A stretch of DNA of 64,000 nt from Clostridium sp. 26_21 (GTDB taxonomy: Bacteria > Bacillota > Clostridia > TANB77 > CAG-508): positions 163,987-227,986 of the forward strand of contig MNRO01000019.1 in assembly GCA_001915995.1 (NCBI GenBank), given 5' to 3'. Numbering within the stretch: the stretch's first letter is position 1; every line of letters starts with the position of its first letter. Below are positions 25,592-33,509 of this stretch, one piece after another. The notes under the pieces were generated by a model, which did no database searches, had not been told where the DNA came from, and saw only the letters and a list, made by a program, of their open reading frames with translations. Position numbers and translations under genes: made by a program.

Positions 25592-27712
25592 ATGAGAAAC
25601 AGTAGAATACTAAAATTATTTAGTTATATAATGTTACCAATTTTTGTTGGAATATTAATAATATCAATATTTTATATTCAAGTAAAAGATGCCACATATT
25701 ATGATGAAGAAAAATATTTTGAATCAGAATCATTTATGTCATTATATATGACAAGATTATCAGACATAGCACGAAAATTGATATATAAAAATCCTGAATA
25801 TAAAAACATTGAAGATGGAGATTCATATATTTTTTATTCAGCAAATGGTGAATTTAGTTATGATGCACCAAGAATGTATTTTTTGATAATATATAATAAT
25901 AAAGCACTTACTAATGTTGAATTAACATCTGAGGTAAGTACAATTGAATCAATTAAAAATTATATAGCTAATGTAGATGGTAACAAAACTTTTAATATAG
26001 TAAATGGAAAAGTAGAAACAGATTCATCAATTCTAAGAAAAAGAGCAAAACAATATAAAGAATTATTTACATATAAATATTTTACAAGAAATAATGTAGA
26101 AGTTGGACCAACAGATGAACTTTTACAACTTGAAACTGGATCTGAAGATGGTGTTATTGTAGGAAAATCAACTACTAGTGATTTAGAATATATAACAGCA
26201 CATATAGAAGATTTTCAAATTTATACATCATATACTCCAAAATTTGCAGAGAATTCTAATCAAGCATTGTCAAATGAATTTATTGAGATTTTAAAACCAT
26301 ATCAAACAGTTATTTATGTATTAGTTCCAATATCAACAATGATGACAATTTTAATTTTATTATATTTAAGTATATCAATAGGACATAAAAAAGGAGTAGA
26401 AGGAATTTTAACAACAGATTTTGATAAAATACCATTAGAGATCATATTGGGAATAGGTGTAGCAATTTTTACAATAATAATTCTTATGACATTTGGTGGA
26501 GTAACTCCTTCTGATATATCTTTAGAAGTTTCTTTAATAGTAACTATATATTTTTCAATATATATTGTAATTGCAATAATATTTGATACAATTGTAAGAA
26601 GATTAAAAGCAAAGATGTTTTGGAAAAGTACAATAATAGGAAAAATATTTAAACAGTTAGGAAAAATATTTTCAAAATTAGAAAAGTTTTTTAAAGAACT
26701 TAAAGGAACATCTAAATTTTTTGATAAGACAACTAAGAAATTTATATTAGATTGTGTAATAGCTATTGTTTTTGTAATTATAATTTTACTAATATTCCAC
26801 GAAAATTTACTTTTTACAGCCGTATTGGAAACAGTAATAGTAGTAATATTTATTTTTAGATTATTAAAAGCAATTGCAGATTATGATAAAATAGAAGAAA
26901 AATTAAAAGAAATGTATGAAGGAAATAATAATGATGCATTAGAAAGAAAAGAATTTTTACCAGAATTTTACCAATCAGTTGATTATATAAATGATATATC
27001 AAATGGATTTGAAAGAGCAATACAAGATAGAATAAAAAGTGAGAGGCTAAAAACAGAATTAATAACAAATGTATCACATGATATAAAAACGCCGTTAACA
27101 TCTATAATCAATTATGTTGATTTATTAAAAAAGGAAGATATAAGAAACGAAAAAGCTAATGAATATATAGAAATATTAGATTCAAAATCACAAAGATTAA
27201 AAAAATTAATTGAAGATTTAGTTGAAGCTTCAAAAGTTTCTACAGGAAATGTAAAACTACAAATAGAGAAGATTAATATTGTAGAATTATTAAATCAAGC
27301 AATTGGTGAATTTGAAGATAAGTTTGAGGCGAAAAAATTAGAAATATTATTAGAAGCAAAAGAAAGTGAAATATATATATTAGCAGATAGTAGATATATG
27401 TATAGAATTGTAGAAAATTTATTTAGTAATATTTCAAAATATGCTTTAGAAAATTCAAGAGTATATATTGATATAATAAAAAAATCAAATGAAGTATATA
27501 TAGAAATGAAAAATATATCAAAAGAAAAACTTAATATATCTGCAGAAGAATTAATGCAAAGATTTGTTAGAGGTGATAAATCAAGAACAACTGAGGGAAG
27601 TGGACTTGGGATATCAATAGCACAGAATTTAACAGAGATTCAAAAAGGTGTATTTAATTTGAAACTAGATGGTGATTTATTTAGAGTTGAATTAATTTTT
27701 AATATTTTGTAA
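25592..27712 (+). CDS. Multi-pass membrane sensor histidine kinase
   Basis: A 706-residue kinase. One helix near the N-terminus (about 8-30) is followed by an extracellular region of about 200 residues, then several more helices between about 240 and 430, and the cytoplasmic kinase. The kinase carries the H-box SHDIKTPLTS (phospho-accepting H496), the N-box ENLFSNISKYA and the G-box GSGLGISIAQNL. The long sensor region suggests detection of an outside signal or a partner in the membrane. It forms an operon with the response regulator. Confidence 0.9.
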   Translation: MRNSRILKLFSYIMLPIFVGILIISIFYIQVKDATYYDEEKYFESESFMSLYMTRLSDIARKLIYKNPEYKNIEDGDSYIFYSANGEFSYDAPRMYFLIIYNNKALTNVELTSEVSTIESIKNYIANVDGNKTFNIVNGKVETDSSILRKRAKQYKELFTYKYFTRNNVEVGPTDELLQLETGSEDGVIVGKSTTSDLEYITAHIEDFQIYTSYTPKFAENSNQALSNEFIEILKPYQTVIYVLVPISTMMTILILLYLSISIGHKKGVEGILTTDFDKIPLEIILGIGVAIFTIIILMTFGGVTPSDISLEVSLIVTIYFSIYIVIAIIFDTIVRRLKAKMFWKSTIIGKIFKQLGKIFSKLEKFFKELKGTSKFFDKTTKKFILDCVIAIVFVIIILLIFHENLLFTAVLETVIVVIFIFRLLKAIADYDKIEEKLKEMYEGNNNDALERKEFLPEFYQSVDYINDISNGFERAIQDRIKSERLKTELITNVSHDIKTPLTSIINYVDLLKKEDIRNEKANEYIEILDSKSQRLKKLIEDLVEASKVSTGNVKLQIEKINIVELLNQAIGEFEDKFEAKKLEILLEAKESEIYILADSRYMYRIVENLFSNISKYALENSRVYIDIIKKSNEVYIEMKNISKEKLNISAEELMQRFVRGDKSRTTEGSGLGISIAQNLTEIQKGVFNLKLDGDLFRVELIFNIL

Positions 27713-27720
27713 ATGAAATA

Positions 27721-27749
27721 GTGACAATTGTAATCTATTGTGTTACAAT
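27721..27749 (+). promoter_or_regulatory. Promoter overlapped by an inverted repeat
   Basis: GTGACA (27721-27726), 17 bases, TACAAT (27744-27749). ATTGTAA and TTACAAT, separated by 9 bases, form a dyad (27727-27749) covering the spacer and -10, a plausible operator for the next gene. Confidence 0.45.
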
Positions 27750-27812
27750 AAAAAAAGATGTAATAAAAAGTAACAAGATAAATAGTATTATAAGAGGTGA
27801 ATAAACTAACAA

Positions 27813-28352
27813 ATGAAAAGCAATAAGATATATATTATACAGATGCATACACATACAATGCCATCAAGACTCATAAAACTTTTTACACATTATAAATATA
27901 GTCATATAGCAATATCATTAACTCCAGAATGTGATAAAATATATAGCTTTGGTAGAAAAGAATTAAATTCAATAATAAACAGTGGATTTGTTATTGAAAA
28001 TAGAGATGGTGATTTTTTTAATAAATTTAATGAAACAACTTGTAGAATATTCGAAATAGAAGTTACCAAAAAACAATATAGAAATTTGAAAAAAATAATC
28101 AAGTATATGAAAATTCATTCTGATTTATATAAATATGATTTTATTGGTATTGTATTAAGATTTTTTAAAATCCCAGTTCGTTTCAAAAATAGATATGTTT
28201 GTAGTTTCTTTGTGGCAGATGTATTAGAAAAGGCACATATTTGTAAATTTAATAAAAAAAGCAGATTTGTAGAACCTAAAGATTTTGAAAAGATAGATGG
28301 TGTAAAACAAGTTTATGAGGGTAAATATTTGTTGATGAATGAAAATACATAG
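27813..28352 (+). CDS. Papain-like/NlpC-type hydrolase-fold protein
   Basis: A 179-residue protein without signal peptide. YKYSHIAIS and a later YVCSFFVADVL fit the permuted papain-like fold of YiiX/LRAT-like NlpC/P60 relatives, where the early His and later Cys are catalytic. Relatives cleave peptidoglycan peptides or acyl bonds, but the substrate here is not known. It is monocistronic with its own promoter and terminator. Confidence 0.6.
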   Translation: MKSNKIYIIQMHTHTMPSRLIKLFTHYKYSHIAISLTPECDKIYSFGRKELNSIINSGFVIENRDGDFFNKFNETTCRIFEIEVTKKQYRNLKKIIKYMKIHSDLYKYDFIGIVLRFFKIPVRFKNRYVCSFFVADVLEKAHICKFNKKSRFVEPKDFEKIDGVKQVYEGKYLLMNENT

Positions 28353-28356
28353 TTTT

Positions 28357-28386
28357 AAGAAGCAGTATTAAATACCGCTTCTTTTT
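28357..28386. terminator. Intrinsic terminator between convergent genes
   Basis: AAGAAGC-A-GTATT pairs with AATAC-C-GCTTCTT, followed by TTT, in the gap between the hydrolase-like gene and dpaB. Confidence 0.75.
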
Positions 28387-28388
28387 AC

Positions 28389-28967
28389 TTATAAAATAAT
28401 AGGCTGAATTTGTTCATTATTCAAAGCATATTCAATAGTTTTTGATAAATAAGTTGGGTCAAAAACAAGAGAACGAGGTTTTGTAATAGGATTATCTTGC
28501 CTAAATGGAATAAAGTAGTAATGTTTTCTATTTAATAATTTGCCAATATTCTCACCAGCACCAGAAAGACCATTATTAGTAGAAATTCCTATTACAACAG
28601 GTCGTTCACGACGTAAGTGAGATTTAACAGCCATTGTTGCAGTACCATCAATTATATCATTTGCAAGCTTTGCCATTGTATTTCCACTTGCAGGAGCAAC
28701 AACTAAAATATCAAGCATATCTTTTGGGCCTAATGGTTCTACATCTTGAATTGTATGTAGAATTTTTTCATTTGTAATATTTTCTATTTCATTTATAAAA
28801 TCAATAGCATTTCCGAATTTTGTATCCATTGTATAACTATGTTCTGACATAATTGGAATTACTTTTGCTTTCGCTTTCACAATTTTTTTTAATTCTTCAA
28901 TAGTTTTTCTAAATGTACAGAATGAGCCTGTAAATACAAAGCCAATTCTTTTTCCTTCTAATTGCAC
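28389..28967 (-). CDS. dpaB: Dipicolinate synthase subunit B (SpoVFB)
   Basis: A 192-residue flavoprotein-fold subunit that, with DpaA, makes dipicolinic acid in the mother cell for the spore core. RIGFVFTGSFCTF at the start, VVAPASGNTMAKLAN and the SHLRRERPVVIGISTN segment match the family. The start is a GTG with AAAGGAGG upstream. dpaA is usually the preceding gene but is absent here; a YcxB-like gene lies upstream instead. A sigma-K-like promoter precedes it. The gene is the clearest sign that the organism belongs to a spore-forming lineage. Confidence 0.88.
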   Translation of the reverse strand: MQLEGKRIGFVFTGSFCTFRKTIEELKKIVKAKAKVIPIMSEHSYTMDTKFGNAIDFINEIENITNEKILHTIQDVEPLGPKDMLDILVVAPASGNTMAKLANDIIDGTATMAVKSHLRRERPVVIGISTNNGLSGAGENIGKLLNRKHYYFIPFRQDNPITKPRSLVFDPTYLSKTIEYALNNEQIQPIIL

Positions 28968-28997
28968 AATAAAAATCCTCCTTTCATATTATTTATA

Positions 28998-29025
28998 TAT
29001 AATATGAATAGAAGGAATATTTTGT
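28998..29025 (-). promoter_or_regulatory. Sigma-K/sigma-E-like sporulation promoter of dpaB
   Basis: On the minus strand AC (29024-29025), 17 bases, CATATTATA (28998-29006), matching the sigma-K pattern AC-N16/17-CATAnnnTA. In Bacillus subtilis the dpaAB operon is sigma-K controlled, so the match makes sense. In AT-rich DNA a chance match is possible. Confidence 0.5.
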
Positions 29026-29036
29026 CGAATATATTA

Positions 29037-29537
29037 TTATTTTTCTTTACTATATTTAAACATACATTTTTTCTTTATGAATTCGGAAAAATCTTTAGGT
29101 GTTCCTATTTTAAAACCAGATTTGCTTACAAGAAAAGCAGTATCTTCATCAAGATATAAATAAAAATAATCTTGAGTTTCAAAAACTTTGTATAGTTTAA
29201 AATAATAAATTTTTGTATTTTCTATTTCAAAATAATATTTATAGAAATTATAAGTAAAATATGAAGATGTTTTTTCATATTTATCTTTAGTTTTTGTGTA
29301 TTTTTTCATTGGAAGATATATTCTTATAATTATATAGCCAAAAAACATTAAAGTAAAAACAAATGAAAGTAGATAAGATTTTTGAATAAAACTATATACT
29401 ATACAATATATTATTAACATAAGACTTATAATTGTATAGAAATTATAAGATAAGTTAAATTTATTTCCATGAAAATTAACAAATTGTTGATAACTTTTTT
29501 CAGTGTATTTTGTTGTATTTTTAAATAATGGGACCAT
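29037..29537 (-). CDS. YcxB-like membrane protein
   Basis: A 166-residue protein with two adjacent membrane helices (about 33-52 and 56-75) followed by a cytoplasmic beta-rich domain (about 95-160) with the pattern YYFKLYKVFETQDYFYLYL, typical of the YcxB-like C-terminal domain. Function is unknown in the family. It lies between xer and dpaB on the same strand, with an AAAGGAA site. Confidence 0.65.
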   Translation of the reverse strand: MVPLFKNTTKYTEKSYQQFVNFHGNKFNLSYNFYTIISLMLIIYCIVYSFIQKSYLLSFVFTLMFFGYIIIRIYLPMKKYTKTKDKYEKTSSYFTYNFYKYYFEIENTKIYYFKLYKVFETQDYFYLYLDEDTAFLVSKSGFKIGTPKDFSEFIKKKCMFKYSKEK

Positions 29538-29570
29538 TTTAATAATTCCTTTCGTATAAATAAATTATAA

Positions 29571-30557
29571 TTAAAAATTGTTTAGAGGATTTTTTTCAAT
29601 AGCTTCTCTAACTTGTTCATTACTTACATGAGTATAAATTTCAGTTGTAGCAATGCTTTCATGACCAAGGAGCTCTTGAAGTGCTCTAATATCAACATTT
29701 CCATATTGGTACATCAATGTTGCGGCCGTATGACGTAATTTATGAACAGATAATTTTTTTGTATCTAATCCAGCAGCAGCCAATTCTTTAGTAATAATAA
29801 GTTGGACTGTTCTATTACTAATTCTTTTTTTTTGTTCGCTAAGAAATAAAGCTTTTTCAGAATTTTTTGAATCATGCTTTACAAGAGATGGAGCAGGTCT
29901 AGAAGAAAGATAATCTTTAATTGCATTTATGCAAGATTTATTTAAATATATTGTACGTTCTTTATTGCCTTTTCCTATAACAGTCATTTTGTTTTCATCG
30001 AAGTCTATGTCTTTAATATTAATTCCTACCAATTCAGATAATCTCATTCCACAGTTTAGAAAAAGGGTTGTAATGGCAAAGTCTCTTTTATAATTACGAT
30101 TTTTTGTATTGTCAGCTACTTTTAATAATTTTTGGCTTTGTTCCAAAGATAAGTATTTTGGCATTCTTCTTTCAAGTTTTGGAGTTTCAAGGTTCTGAGC
30201 AGGATTTGTATCAAGAATATGTTCTTTTACTGTAGCATATTTAAAAAATATTCTAATTGTTGAAATTTTCCTTGCTCTTGTTGCTGGTTTTGATCTTTTG
30301 TCAATTGCCAAATGTGAAACATATGAATGTATATCTTCTAAAGTTATTTTTTTTAAATCTTCATTTGTAAATTTTGTTATATCAATGTTTTCGGGGTTTT
30401 TGGCATTTGTCATATTAAAGCGAATCATTATAAATCTAAAAAAGTTAGTTAAATCATAATTATATTCTTTTACTGAATTTGGCGATTTATTTAATATTGT
30501 TATTGAATAGTCTAGAAAAGAGTTTAAATATGCTGGATTTTTTTCTCTTTGTATCAT
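29571..30557 (-). CDS. xerD: Tyrosine recombinase XerC/XerD-like
   Basis: A 328-residue site-specific recombinase with an N-terminal SAM-like core-binding domain and a C-terminal catalytic domain. Catalytic residues are visible: Arg in NCGMRLSEL, His/Arg in HKLRHTAATL, His in LLGHESIATTEIY and the nucleophilic Tyr in EIYTHV. Length and lack of any neighbouring phage or excisionase genes point to a housekeeping chromosome-dimer resolvase rather than an element integrase. Start has an AAGGAG site. Confidence 0.85.
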   Translation of the reverse strand: MIQREKNPAYLNSFLDYSITILNKSPNSVKEYNYDLTNFFRFIMIRFNMTNAKNPENIDITKFTNEDLKKITLEDIHSYVSHLAIDKRSKPATRARKISTIRIFFKYATVKEHILDTNPAQNLETPKLERRMPKYLSLEQSQKLLKVADNTKNRNYKRDFAITTLFLNCGMRLSELVGINIKDIDFDENKMTVIGKGNKERTIYLNKSCINAIKDYLSSRPAPSLVKHDSKNSEKALFLSEQKKRISNRTVQLIITKELAAAGLDTKKLSVHKLRHTAATLMYQYGNVDIRALQELLGHESIATTEIYTHVSNEQVREAIEKNPLNNF

Positions 30558-30687
30558 TATTGTTTTCTCCTTGTGTATAAAAAATAGTTAGTTAATTTGC
30601 TAACTTTGATTTTATAATATCACTTTTTAATAAAAAAATAAAGATATTTCAAAAAATAAAATAAGATTTTAGAAGTTCTAGTTATAG

Positions 30688-30716
30688 TTGAAAAAAATAT
30701 GAATTTATGATATAAA
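30688..30716 (+). promoter_or_regulatory. Promoter of queH
   Basis: TTGAAA (30688-30693), 17 bases, TATAAA (30711-30716), 33 bases before the ATG. Confidence 0.5.
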
Positions 30717-30749
30717 ATATGTGTTAATAGTGAGAGAAGAGGATGAAAT

Positions 30750-31808
30750 ATGAAGTTATTATTACATACATGTTGTGCACCTTGTAGTGTATATTGTATA
30801 AAAAGTTTAAGAAATGAAAAAATTGAACCTACAGTATATTGGTTTAATCCTAATATACATCCATATGTAGAATATAAAGCTAGAAGAGATACATTAAAGA
30901 ATTATACTCAGAGTATAGGAGTAAATGCCATTTTTGATGAAAATTATGGTTTAAGAGAGTTTTGCAAAAATGTTGTTGACGATTTAGAGAATAGATGTAT
31001 TAAATATTGTTATAGAGTTCGTCTTGAGCAAACAGCCCAATATGCAAAAGAAAATGGATATGATACTTTTTCAACAACTTTACTTATAAGCCCATATCAA
31101 AATCATGAAGCTTTAAAGAGAATAGGCGAAGAAATGGCAGATAAATATGGATTAACATTTTTATATAGAGATTTTAGACCTGGGTTTAAGGAGGGACAAG
31201 ACGAAGCAAGAAAATTAGGACTTTATATGCAAAAATATTGTGGATGCGTTTTTTCAGAGGAGAATCGTAATTTCGACCACATAAAAAATGATAAAGTTGA
31301 AAGCGTGAAAAGTAACTGTATTATAGAAAAGAAAATTAGATTAGGTTGGGATGTTCCAAATTTAGAATTAAAACCATATAAAAATGGTAATCAAGAAGAA
31401 ATTAAATTTATTTATAATTTAAGAAAGAAAGTTTGTCAGAAATATATAGAAAAAATCTATGGAGAATGGAATGAAGAAAACCAAAAGAAATTATTTAATA
31501 AATTTATGAAGGAAAATTTAAAAAATATAGAACTAATATATTTAGAAGATGAATTAGTAGGTTTTTATAATGGTAAAACGAAAGATAATAAATCTTTTGA
31601 AATAGGTAATATTTGTATAATGCCAGAACTCCAAAACAAAGGAATTGGAACAGCAGTATTAAAAGAGATAGTATTTGAGAATAAAGAAAAAGATATAGTT
31701 TTAAATTGCTTTAAAGAAGATTCTACAATAGGAGCATACGAAAAGATGGGATTTAAAAAGACACTAGAAACAAAAATTTATTATATTTTGAAGAAAACAA
31801 TTAAATAA
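30750..31808 (+). CDS. queH: Epoxyqueuosine reductase QueH fused to a GNAT acetyltransferase domain
   Basis: A 352-residue two-domain protein. Residues 1 to about 180 are QueH (DUF208), the iron-sulfur enzyme that reduces epoxyqueuosine to queuosine in the tRNA anticodon. Its cysteines are seen in HTCCAPC, NRCIKYC and YCGCVFSEE. Residues about 200-350 form a GNAT fold with the acetyl-CoA loop PELQNKGIGTAVL and the terminal YEKMGFKK. The two domains are in one uninterrupted frame. What the acetyltransferase modifies is unknown; a tRNA-linked role is only a guess. Confidence 0.82.
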   Translation: MKLLLHTCCAPCSVYCIKSLRNEKIEPTVYWFNPNIHPYVEYKARRDTLKNYTQSIGVNAIFDENYGLREFCKNVVDDLENRCIKYCYRVRLEQTAQYAKENGYDTFSTTLLISPYQNHEALKRIGEEMADKYGLTFLYRDFRPGFKEGQDEARKLGLYMQKYCGCVFSEENRNFDHIKNDKVESVKSNCIIEKKIRLGWDVPNLELKPYKNGNQEEIKFIYNLRKKVCQKYIEKIYGEWNEENQKKLFNKFMKENLKNIELIYLEDELVGFYNGKTKDNKSFEIGNICIMPELQNKGIGTAVLKEIVFENKEKDIVLNCFKEDSTIGAYEKMGFKKTLETKIYYILKKTIK

Positions 31809-31854
31809 AAATTTGTTTAGATTGTTCTATAGTAATAAGTATGGTTACATAAAA

Positions 31855-31883
31855 TTGACAAATATTCTTTTTTGCGTTATAAT
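31855..31883 (+). promoter_or_regulatory. Perfect consensus promoter of bactofilin-like gene 1
   Basis: TTGACA (31855-31860), 17 bases, TATAAT (31878-31883); both boxes are exact consensus. The first bases of the spacer, AATATT, are shared with the promoter at 32548. Confidence 0.85.
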
Positions 31884-31926
31884 AAAAAAGTACGTATATT
31901 CACAATATTTATGGAGGGTTTCATTT

Positions 31927-32469
31927 ATGAAACAGAACAAAGAACACATAGTTAATAGAATCTCTGGTAAATTCTCCGAAGATGTCCTTAGCACTGTACC
32001 TGTGAATGTTGCTAGTAACAGTCATGTGAGTGGTAACATTAAGGCTCCTGAAGTTATTGTGGGCAACCATGTTGTAATTGATGGTAATATTGAGGCCGAT
32101 AATGATGTTACCATTGGTAACATGTGTGAGATTGGTGACATTTCTGCAGGTGAAAATGTTTCTGTTGGTCAGATGTCGATCATAGGAAAAATTTTTGCTG
32201 GAGATAAGGCCTATATTATGGGATATAGTTCAGCAGAATCTGTTTTTGGTGATGTTGAAGTAGTTGCCGAAAACGGTTGCGATCTTGGAGATGTTCAATC
32301 TTTTGGAACTGTTACTCTTGCAACTAGAACAATTGTTAATGTTTGCTGTGGTGCAGAAATGATTGATTGCTTTGAAGATGTTAAAGCAGATTACTTGATG
32401 TCTGAAGAGGCAATTTTTACTGGTGAACATTGTGCTATTAAGGAGATGCAGCTGAAGAGATTTAATTAA
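31927..32469 (+). CDS. Bactofilin-like polymer-forming protein 1 (180 aa)
   Basis: The protein has repeated hydrophobic/glycine steps (VSGNIKAPEVIVGNHVVIDG, then GDISAGENVSVGQ and so on) that read as a right-handed beta-helix of the bactofilin/DUF583 type, which polymerises into cytoskeletal or surface scaffolds. No signal peptide or membrane helix is visible. I use the ATG at 31927 behind GGAGG; the longer open frame upstream would start before the promoter -10. Codon use is clearly less AT-rich than in neighbours. The gene is monocistronic, with perfect promoter and terminator, and is paralogous to the next unit. Confidence 0.7.
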   Translation: MKQNKEHIVNRISGKFSEDVLSTVPVNVASNSHVSGNIKAPEVIVGNHVVIDGNIEADNDVTIGNMCEIGDISAGENVSVGQMSIIGKIFAGDKAYIMGYSSAESVFGDVEVVAENGCDLGDVQSFGTVTLATRTIVNVCCGAEMIDCFEDVKADYLMSEEAIFTGEHCAIKEMQLKRFN

Positions 32470-32478
32470 AAGTGTTCT

Positions 32479-32530
32479 AACTAACAAGTCAGTTAATCAC
32501 GAATGTGGTAGCCGACTTGTTAGTTTTTTA
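32479..32530 (+). terminator. Terminator of bactofilin-like gene 1
   Basis: AACTAACAAGTC pairs perfectly with GACTTGTTAGTT; the loop contains AATCAC-gaa-tGTGGT-type bases. TTTTT follows. The whole element is related to the terminator at 33225-33271. Confidence 0.8.
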
Positions 32531-32547
32531 TAGAATGTGTGATTAAA

Positions 32548-32576
32548 TTGACAAATATTGTATTTTGGAGTATACT
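32548..32576 (+). promoter_or_regulatory. Promoter of bactofilin-like unit 2
   Basis: TTGACA (32548-32553), 17 bases, TATACT (32571-32576). TTGACAAATATT is shared with the promoter of unit 1. Confidence 0.75.
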
Positions 32577-32616
32577 ATATTAGTTAAAAACAGGTTTTTT
32601 ATAGGAGGTTTCATAT

Positions 32617-32721
32617 ATGAAATAAAAAAGAACTATTGTTTAAAATATCTTCTCTGGAAATGAGCTTAAAATTGATAAAAGATGCCAGATTGAAGACGGA
32701 ATTCTTGTAAAACAAATTTAA
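32617..32721 (+). pseudogene. Decayed 5' remnant of a bactofilin-like gene
   Basis: Behind AGGAGGTTTCATAT an ATG opens a frame that stops at codons 3 and 9 (both TAA) and again at 32721. Read through, it gives MK-KRTIV-NIFSGNELKI, which lines up with the start of the 31927 gene (MKQNKEHIVNRISGKFSED), and the nucleotide leader is also alike. The first TAA replaces the CAG Gln codon of the intact copy. It is a broken duplicate start, now part of the leader of the 32747 gene. Confidence 0.65.
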
Positions 32722-32746
32722 TTTAAAAAGAAAAGGAAAAAATACA

Positions 32747-33211
32747 ATGAATAACGAAAAAAGATTTGAGTGTGATGTCGTAGTTATGCCTGGTGCAGAA
32801 CTTGACACTGATATTTGTATTACCGGTAATGTGTATATGGCAAATGGCAGTAATTCAAATGGCTATGACATTGATGTTGATGAAAGCTTTTTTGCCAATC
32901 ATGCAGATTTTTTTAATGTGCGGGCTGGTGAAGATTTTGTAATTACTCGTTCTATCGGGAATGATGTTAGAGCAGAAGGAGATGTGATTCTTAAAGATAT
33001 TTGTGTTTTGGGAGATATTTTCGCTAACGGAAATGTTGTTATTTCTCCTAATTCCTCTGTTTGGGATGTTTCTGCTATGGGAACTGTTGAAGTCCAAATA
33101 GATGTTTATGCTCAAAATATTATGTCATTAGAGAAGATTTTTAAAGATGTCAAATCTGATGCCAAAAAGCTTCAGAGCAAACAGGTTGAGTTTTACCTGT
33201 CTGTTGGCTAA
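32747..33211 (+). CDS. Bactofilin-like polymer-forming protein 2 (154 aa)
   Basis: Beta-helix repeats (PGAELDTDICITGNVYMANG, RSIGNDVRAEGDVILKDIC, GDIFANGNVVISPNSSVWD) identify a second bactofilin-like protein. It lacks the N-terminal segment of protein 1, whose counterpart survives only as the upstream remnant; translation now starts from its own AAAAGGA site. Codon use matches protein 1 and differs from the surrounding genes. It sits in a duplicated promoter-gene-terminator unit. Neither copy has a nearby membrane or peptidase partner, so the role is unknown. Confidence 0.65.
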   Translation: MNNEKRFECDVVVMPGAELDTDICITGNVYMANGSNSNGYDIDVDESFFANHADFFNVRAGEDFVITRSIGNDVRAEGDVILKDICVLGDIFANGNVVISPNSSVWDVSAMGTVEVQIDVYAQNIMSLEKIFKDVKSDAKKLQSKQVEFYLSVG

Positions 33212-33224
33212 ACAATATTAAACA

Positions 33225-33271
33225 AAAAACAGGTCAGCTAATCACAAATGTGATGACTGACTTGTTTTTTT
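33225..33271 (+). terminator. Terminator of bactofilin-like unit 2
   Basis: AACAGGTCAG and CTGACTTGTT pair, with an inner ATCACAAATGTGAT stem, followed by TTTTTT. Sequence and layout match the terminator of unit 1. Confidence 0.8.
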
Positions 33272-33305
33272 ATATAATAGGAAAGTATTACTTTCCTATT
33301 ATATA
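33271..33305. repeat. Perfect 35-base palindrome, copy 2
   Basis: Two 17-base arms (33271-33287 and 33289-33305) are exact inverted copies around a single T. The core TAGGAAAGTA/TACTTTCCTA matches the palindrome at 2941-2971, and both continue rightwards with an ATAAAxAG-type sequence. It lies directly after a cassette terminator. Confidence 0.8.
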
Positions 33306-33349
33306 AAAAGCTACAATCGCTAGCCCTTTGAGATTTTCTCCGTTTAGTC

Positions 33350-33375
33350 GAAAACTCAAATTGGATGAGAACAAA
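33350..33375. repeat. 26-base dispersed repeat, copy 1
   Basis: The sequence GAAAACTCAAATTGG then ATGAGAACAAA reappears at 44180-44206 with one insertion and a two-base change. It lies between the palindrome and the copper promoter. Confidence 0.65.
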
Positions 33376-33410
33376 TCAAAGAAAAATTGAAAATTTTTCT
33401 TATTTGTTCC
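33369..33410. terminator. Long A/T hairpin ahead of the copper operon
   Basis: GAACAAAT pairs with ATTTGTTC and, inside, AGAAAAATT with AATTTTTCT. The stem could stop read-through into csoR. It begins inside the 26-base repeat. Confidence 0.5.
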
Positions 33411-33441
33411 TTTATAACAGAAAAAATGTAAAAAATAGATA

Positions 33442-33470
33442 TTGACACATACCCCTATGGGGTGTATAAT
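33442..33470 (+). promoter_or_regulatory. Copper-operon promoter with CsoR operator in the spacer
   Basis: TTGACA (33442-33447), 17 bases, TATAAT (33465-33470), all consensus. The spacer holds ATACCCCTATGGGGTGTAT (33449-33467), the C/G-tract dyad typical of CsoR sites. Apo-CsoR bound here would block RNA polymerase, and Cu(I) would release it. Confidence 0.88.
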
Positions 33471-33509
33471 GATTTGCAGATAAAATCAAAAAATAAAGGA
33501 AGTGAATAT

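Noticed and set aside
29571..30557. Integrase of a prophage or conjugative element
   Set aside because: No excisionase, phage, relaxase or attachment repeats flank it; it looks like a housekeeping Xer recombinase.
31813..31926. N-terminal extension of bactofilin-like protein 1
   Set aside because: It spans a perfect sigma-A promoter and the GGAGG site, so it cannot be translated from that promoter.
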